A model generated the notes under the pieces. The model was not told the origin of the DNA, searched no databases, and worked only from the letters and a program-made list of their open reading frames with translations. A stretch of 64,000 nt of DNA from Gracilariopsis chorda (Eukaryota; Rhodophyta; Florideophyceae; Gracilariales; Gracilariaceae). Each line of letters begins with the position of its first letter. Position 1 is the first letter of the stretch. Below are positions 58,323 to 64,000 of this stretch, piece after piece. Both the position numbers and the translations under genes were made by a program. The DNA lies in the NCBI GenBank assembly GCA_003194525.1, contig NBIV01000150.1, positions 1-64,000 on the forward strand, written 5' to 3'.

Positions 58323-59764
58323 TCAGGGCTCTTTGTTTGCCGCAGCAAGCTCCCGGTCTTCAATGACTTTCTGCTTTCCCAATTTGGTTACTATGCGTAG
58401 ATACACTGCTTTGACAACAGAATCAGACGTCAATCGAGACCCACCGGTTGTATCAATTCGAACATGACCGTCTTCCTGGATTACAGCGTCTCGGAGTAAG
58501 GTACGATGCATATTCGCAAACCGTTCAAGAAGCGCTTCCACTGTAACAGAACTGACCTTATTTCTGTTTGTTTCGACCAGGTATTTCTGTAGTGGAGCAA
58601 CGTTCGGTGCCAACAGCTCCATATCCCACACTCCCGTTTTATGGGAACCGGAGCGTATGTTAGTCGCAGTATAAGAGCTTGAAGATGCATTGCTGATGCA
58701 CTGCAAAACATCGAAAGCATTCAGCTTCTGCTTCTGCCGGGCAGCTTTGTACAACTCGTGTTGCAGTTGGGACTTATAGGAGCTAAACACAGATGTGTCG
58801 AGTGGTTGCGTAGTGTGTGACGTGTGCACCGGAAGAGCAATAACAACCACGTGGTTATCTTTGAACAGTTTCAGAGTCTTATGTTGTATATGACCACCGC
58901 GCCCATCGAGCAAAAGAAGCAGTCGCTGTCCATTCTTTCGGAGGTTCTCCGTTTCCTCCACGAAGCCTTTAACCCAGTCGTAAACAATATCCATATCCAC
59001 GCAAGGCGGATTCCCTTGAAACAAGTAACAGGGAGATAGAACCGAGTGCAGAATTTGGATTTCGCCTTGCACTTTGCGGTAGTGCGCCAATTTTCCGGGG
59101 AAGACTATACCACGTTTATAAGCCACACCACACCCTGATACAATCGACATCACGGTAACTCGATCAAGACAGCCTTTTGTGGTGAAAGCTCGCTGAACCA
59201 GTCGCGCACCAATGGATCCAATTCCCTTGCGTAGACTTCTGCCTTTCATATTTTCGAAGGACGGACCGGATTGGTCCGTATTGAACATAAATCGTGGGTC
59301 AGTGATATGGTATCTCTGGATGGCAGCTTTAATTCTGGAAATGTGTTCCGTCAAGTTTTCTGCTGTAATTGCTTGAACACGCTTGTTTTCCCTCATATGC
59401 ACATGTTGAACCTGCAGTTCGTTGCGAGTCGGAAAGGCAGAACCCAGTTGTTTGATGGGCGATTATCAAGAAACGCAATCTTGTTCTGTCCCTCGCTTGG
59501 CAAAGTCGAGACAAAATCTTGGACTAGATCTCTAATTCCCTGTCTAGTCAATGATGTATTGTTATTGGCATAGTATAGGACAGCTTTCCCAACTATTTCT
59601 TCCTTGTCGGCGTTTGGTGCAGGCGGTCGTCCTTTGTTGGGAATGTTAAGATGAATATCTTTCGATTGTTGAGTTTGAGATTCAGGAAAGGTCCTTTTCG
59701 AACTTTTATATGCACGTCGCAGCACTGTAACGCTGATTGTATGTTTTGAGCGAGTGCCTCCCAT
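58323..59764 (-). pseudogene. pogo/Jerky-like (Tc1/mariner superfamily) transposase
   Basis: The N-terminal frame (59764-59393) has a CENP-B/Tc5-like DNA-binding region (KGRPPAPNADKEEIVG, NTSLTRQGIRDL). A one-base change near 59,435 shifts to the catalytic frame (59402-58323, 359 codons). The DDE triad is present: FNTDQSGPSF (first Asp), LLLLDGRGGHIQ (second) and HTSHTTQPLDTSVF (third). The layout matches DDE_1-type transposases of the pogo group. The frame is otherwise intact, so this insertion is comparatively young. Confidence 0.8.
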
Positions 59765-61510
59765 GATATATCGCTTTAAAAGCGTTCAAGTACTGCGGTT
59801 TGCAATACAGCGTAGCGGTTGTCCATTTTGTCTGTTAAAGAGATATCCATCGCGTTGTTTGCGCCACCGCTAAAAGCTCGGGTCTACATGATATGTAGTT
59901 CGAAAGAAAAAAGCGCGCGAATTTTGAATAGGGTTTTACCACACTTAAAGTTAGACTAGTTTGCTTTCTACAAGAGAAGAGATGCTACAATCCTGTTGTC
60001 TTCACCGTTGGATTCACGTAAATCGCTAAAATTGGCGCAAGAACGGACTTGTCGATTTCATGATCTCTGTCGAATTAAGGTTTGAACGGCTACGGTCTAT
60101 AGCTTACGAAGTCTCAAAATATAACTCTCGACGCACAGGATCTTATTACTCCGCAGAACTTCTGCGAGCAATAGCGAGCTAAAGTGGCGTGCAGATCCCT
60201 TAAACTCACCCGTGCTCAGCGGTGCGCAGCACCACCCGTGGCCGAATGCTGCTGTTACTTGTATAAACTTAGTAAGGGCATCTCCACCAGGGCAGGTAAA
60301 AGCGAACCAAAGAAGCAAAACTTCGCATACATGCAAAGATATAATTCGGTACTACGTTTTGCTGTTTAACATGTTTGCTTCGTCGGACTGCCAGCCCCAC
60401 CGGCGGACAAAACTTCTTCCTATATCTCAGCACCTACTCTGCCATGTCTTCGTTCTTCGCAGACAAGGTCTAGACGACGCTCTTGATCACTTCCTGGATG
60501 ATATTTTGAGCAGCTTCGACAGTGAGCAGGACAATCAGCATCGTTGACCTGAACCAGGAAAAGCCCCAAACCTTGACCGCCATAGGCTCAATTGCTTCAA
60601 ACCATTGTATTCAGATTACCTCTGTGCACATCCAGTGTGTCCCAAACACCAATTCAGACGCTGATTTCGTGTCTTACATCGATTGTTCTTTATATTTTGC
60701 AAGAAACTGGGAAAAAAACATATTTATTATTAACAGCGTCTAAGTTGTCGAGGGACACTACGTTTCGCCTCAGAACAAAAAGTGATCGCCCTACTATGCT
60801 TACTAGCATATGCATGCGCTGGCAATAGCGTAGATGAGTACGTGCGAATGGCGGAATCCACAGCATTTGAGTGTTTAAAACTTTGCATTGGTATTGTGGA
60901 AGCATTTGGTGAGGTCTCCTTGAGTTCTCCGGCCGCTCCAGACTTGCACAAATTCTGAAACCTAGTTCGACGCTTGGCTGGAGCGGGAGCCTGAGGTCTA
61001 ATTAGCGTCTTGCACGTGTATGAGTTTTTGCTCCAAGCCTTTTGAACAGGTTCGGATTTTCAAAGCAAATGGGGAGGATTTGCCTGAGATATCTGAACCT
61101 GTTCAAAAATGTGCTCTTTTTCTTGCCCTGGTGAAGATGAACAGGGAACCAAATTACGTCCTTACTTTTTTGCCTCTCCCGGTAGAGATGCTCTAAGGTT
61201 CTGTGCGACAGCGACTTTTGGATCCCCTTAAAAGAAAAGTAAAATGCACGATTTGGTTTTTTGGCGCAATGTGCGCCGGTCTCTAATAGCGTGCTTCACG
61301 TGCATGTTTTGAACCGTTTTGGTGTGCCAACTTTTTGCACCAATGATAATCAAAAGTTTTGGACAACCAAAACGTTTGATGATCATTTTTGTGAGGGCTT
61401 AAGCTCCGGCCTTACCACTCTTTTCTGCAAGCAAGATGCAGACGTCACAAGTGCAGGAAAGAGTGGTAGTGAAGGCCCTTTGTATCTTTTTCTTTTCTAT
61501 AAAGAATAAA
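59765..61510. other. Non-coding region with satellite remnant and inverted repeats
   Basis: No supported gene. 60,140-60,290 resembles the GC-rich block of the Helitron satellite (GCGAGCAATAGCGAGC, GTGGCCGAATG). A 14-bp perfect inverted repeat TTTTGAACAGGTTC flanks 61,040-61,108. A larger one lies at 61408-61429 with 61452-61477 (TACCACTCTTT...), sharing 18 bp with 25343-25360. Confidence 0.5.
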
Positions 61511-61523
61511 TCGATAGTATTTA

Positions 61524-61969
61524 GTGAAGCAAGACTGGAATGCATTTAAGGTGAAGTGTATCTTAGCCACAGATTTCAAAGCCATGTATTTGCCGTTTTT
61601 AGTGTACTCTGCAGACAAGGCACGTCATTCGAGAAAGACCTATACTTTGAGGGTAGATGGGAGAGGAGTCCGGTGCAACAGATGCCGGAGTCCGATTATA
61701 TTTAAGGGTCACATTTCTATTGATGCGCGCAAATTACGAGGCAGTGTCATTGGTGTGTTCATTAAAGGATCCACTTGTATGGGGATATATCGCTTTGGCA
61801 GGGTGTGCCTGCTAAGGGAAGTATATTCTATGTCCTGTATGATGACCTCTGGAGAAAAAGCCTCGGCTGCCAAACCTGCGAAGACTCGCGATACGTTTTA
61901 TTAGGCATTATCTTGCGCGAAGGCAACTACGAAGGAGGCGTGTTGTGGAGTTGGGGGACTAGGGTTTGA
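61524..61969 (+). pseudogene. Possible decayed gene with Cys pair, unrecognised
   Basis: One frame (61524-61904) has VRCNRCRSPIIFKGHISIDARKL. A shift near 61,780 leads to GSIFYVLYDDLWRKSLGCQTC, which reads like protein. A further stretch, 62001-62240, is also open (KDEKDIEPYEMSLLKG). Paired CxxC motifs suggest a zinc ribbon, but I do not recognise the family and the gene may be spurious. Confidence 0.25.
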
Positions 61970-62240
61970 GGGATACATAAGAAGGGGACTGTTTCGTTGG
62001 ATGTTTAATGTGTTATTTGTGATTCAAACAGGTGTGCTCAGAGGCAAACTGTCGGTGGTGTACATGACAAAGACGCTGAATGGATACATACACAATGGAA
62101 GTCAACGAGGGGAGGGGATGCAGCGATTGCACCAACTGAAAGATGAAAAAGACATAGAACCATACGAGATGTCTCTTCTGAAGGGGCAGGTGAGTCTCTA
62201 CAATGTATGCCCCCTGTACGAGGTGTCTGGCGGATATTAA

Positions 62241-63050
62241 ATCCGCTAGTGGGTCAAACGCGCTGTTTGTAAGTTGCGTTTGCTCCCCATGATGAAGCAT
62301 GACGTGTACTTCGGGTCCGTGGAGCAAGGAGAGGATATTGACGAGGAACTCGGGATTGTTCAGATTGTATACGTGTTATTCCACCGGATGTGGTCATGAT
62401 GAGGGTTCAATTCGATACGTTAGGCAGTTTTTCAAGAGTGACTATAGCGGAGGGTCATCATAAGCGCCAATCAGTTAGGGCACATATCAAGTTGAACAGC
62501 ACAAAATGACGTGGTGACTTCACTGATTCGAAGCGGATAACGCTTATCTACCCGGTCTCTTCTTTTAGGTTCTTCGCGAGGAGGAATTGCGCGGCGCGGC
62601 AAGCAACGCGTCATCAGTGGTCATTACACAGCAAGGTAATTTATCCGCTGCAGTTGGTTCCGGAGTTCCCGCTACAAGTATCTCTGAAAGTTAACTTAAG
62701 AGCTACCTGCTGAAAGACTGTCGCATATGCGGAGCTCGGCAGCGAGGACTGTGCATGTGCTGACAGCACAACAAGGTCCTTGAAGACCTGAAGCGCAACG
62801 TCAAAGGGTCTGCGATGGGCCACTAGCAACCAGAATACCCTTTGTTGGAAGGCTACGCTTCCGCTCTTTGAACATACATGTACAGCTTGGAACTTGGCTA
62901 CAGCCAGTTTGAAGCAATACTGACAATATCGACGACCCTCCGACTTCAAAGCCGGCTAGAAATCACTGTCGACAACGGAGAGATAACATGAGAAAGGGTT
63001 CAAAAAAATATCCGTTCTCCGTATAGCAATTACAGGGGTACGATGTTGAA
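62241..63050. other. No gene seen
   Basis: Mixed-composition sequence without a supported gene, repeat or RNA. Confidence 0.4.
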
Positions 63051-63133
63051 GGATATCATGGCAAGAATCGCAGTTACAGAATCTGTACAGATTCTGTACA
63101 GATTCTGTAACTGCGATTCTTGCCATGACATCC
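63051..63133. repeat. 83-bp near-perfect palindrome
   Basis: The sequence equals its reverse complement around T63092; 63058-63126 (69 bp) is perfect apart from the centre base, and one more mismatch lies in the outer 7 bp. The inner part is alternating ACAGAATCTGT and ACAGATTCTGT. It could be a fold-back element or a MITE reduced to its inverted repeats. There is essentially no loop. Confidence 0.9.
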
Positions 63134-63511
63134 GCTATTCAAATCAATCTCGCAATCTCGAGTAACCCTTTACTACGTCCGACAGCGTCGAAACGAATCT
63201 CATGAACGCCCATTCCCTGTGAACAAAAGTAAATTACGACGGTAGGTTAACCCAAGTTACGAAGTTGTACATCCGAAGCCATGTGTGGAGATCGCGGTTA
63301 TCGCTGCCAATTGGTTCAATGGGGCACAAATATCACATAGCTGGCCAATGACCCCAATAGACTAGAAAGCAAGAAACAACATTACTTTCACAAACCCAGC
63401 ATCAGTCCGTGAATGCGTTGCTCGCGACGTTCAAAAGCGGTTCTCACATCAACCAACTTCTGCTCAATAGAAGCATCTATAGCCCTGAACGTCAGCTGAA
63501 TCGGGCAATAG

Positions 63512-64000
63512 ATGATGAAGTCATTCCCGAGCTTACCGCTGCTGTTTGCCGTGTGCATTTTATCGCTATGCGTCCAGCTCACTTCTGCGGAGGGTATGTC
63601 AGCACAGGCGAGCTTCTCCAAACGTTGTGAGGCCGCAGTGCAATGCATTGTATCAAACCCGTCGAATGAAACATGTGGCGTAGTACCAGTTGCTCCAAGC
63701 AAACAAAGGTTTCTCAACGACACCAGCTTTTCACTAAAGCTTCTTCGAGAGGGCGTGTACTTGTACACCGAGATCGCTTACAACACTCTGGTGCTGAAGA
63801 GTGGGCGTCATATAACGCTGATTGATTTCCCGCTAGCGGCTGGAAGCGCTGTTACAAACGACTCTGGCTTATTACGGGCGATTCCGCAGGTGTTGAATGG
63901 CACTATTCCTTACCGTGTGGATATGGTATATTCGCATGCGCACTTTGACCATATCGGGACGTCCAGACTGGTGTTCAACTTCCTGCGAAGGCAATACCCG
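63512..64000 (+). CDS. Secreted metallo-beta-lactamase-fold hydrolase, 5' part
   Basis: An open frame of 163 codons from ATG-ATG-AAG at 63512 to the window end, with no stop. Residues 1-26 form a classic signal peptide: MMKS, a hydrophobic core (LPLLFAVCILSL), and a small-residue cleavage region near TSAEG. Residues about 141-148 read SHAHFDHI, the HxHxDH zinc-binding motif of metallo-beta-lactamase-fold enzymes, placed after the usual strand-rich start (VYLYTEIAYNTLVLKSG...TLIDFPL). The substrate cannot be told from this part. The signal peptide implies export or periplasm-like/vacuolar location. It is the only gene here not tied to a mobile element. Confidence 0.8.
   Translation, partial: MMKSFPSLPLLFAVCILSLCVQLTSAEGMSAQASFSKRCEAAVQCIVSNPSNETCGVVPVAPSKQRFLNDTSFSLKLLREGVYLYTEIAYNTLVLKSGRHITLIDFPLAAGSAVTNDSGLLRAIPQVLNGTIPYRVDMVYSHAHFDHIGTSRLVFNFLRRQYP

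Noticed and set aside
1..64000. Alternative genetic code (TAA/TAG as Gln, or all stops reassigned)
   Set aside because: In-frame stops are rare in frames with dozens of CAA/CAG codons (for example the Gln-rich 351-codon segment has none), and other copies have CAR at most of these sites. Nonsense mutation explains them better.

Overview
The window is eukaryotic DNA built almost entirely of mobile elements. No rRNA, tRNA, operon or ribosome-binding-site structure was found. The element families (Helitron-type Rep/helicase, non-LTR retrotransposon with a restriction-like endonuclease, Ty3/gypsy chromovirus, PIF/Harbinger, pogo/Jerky-like, KDZ/Plavaka-like) are eukaryotic. Long intron-poor frames would fit a TE-rich algal (perhaps red algal), oomycete or fungal genome, but the sequence does not fix the species. 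Only the last about 490 bases look like an ordinary host gene, a secreted metallo-beta-lactamase-fold hydrolase cut by the window edge.

Layout. (1) 1-25,330: a head-to-tail array of four copies (A partial, B, C, D) of a Helentron/Helitron2-like element, period about 6.9-7.0 kb. Each unit has about 4.8-5.4 kb of coding sequence (Arg/Gly-repeat and Pro/acidic N-terminus, zinc finger, HUH Rep, PIF1-type helicase) and a 2.2 kb spacer holding three about 475-bp satellite monomers with hairpins and CAG runs. Copies A-C share a 0.66 kb helicase deletion that D lacks. The array ends in inverted satellite monomers. (2) 25,690-29,922 (-): decayed non-LTR retrotransposon. (3) 30,470-32,970: PIF/Harbinger remnant with a nested insertion. 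(4) 32,985-54,733 (+): Ty3/gypsy chromovirus whose integrase is split by (5), a 16,365-bp DNA transposon at 37,369-53,733 with 23-bp terminal inverted repeats. (6) 55,560-57,868 (-): unrecognised decayed gene. (7) 58,323-59,764 (-): pogo/Jerky-like transposase. (8) 59,765-63,511: non-coding sequence with palindromes and repeat remnants. (9) 63,512-64,000 (+): secreted hydrolase.

The most notable object is the 16.4 kb transposon. Besides a KDZ/Plavaka-like transposase it carries a beta-class amino-methyltransferase fused to a SET domain, a ParB-like protein, a putative 2-oxoglutarate oxygenase-like (double-stranded beta-helix) protein and several unknown proteins. A duplicated, palindrome-rich 62-bp repeat array lies between the two divergent gene blocks. 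It reads as a transposon with its own chromatin/DNA-modification kit. All its main genes carry isolated stops or frameshifts, so this copy is probably dead or dying.
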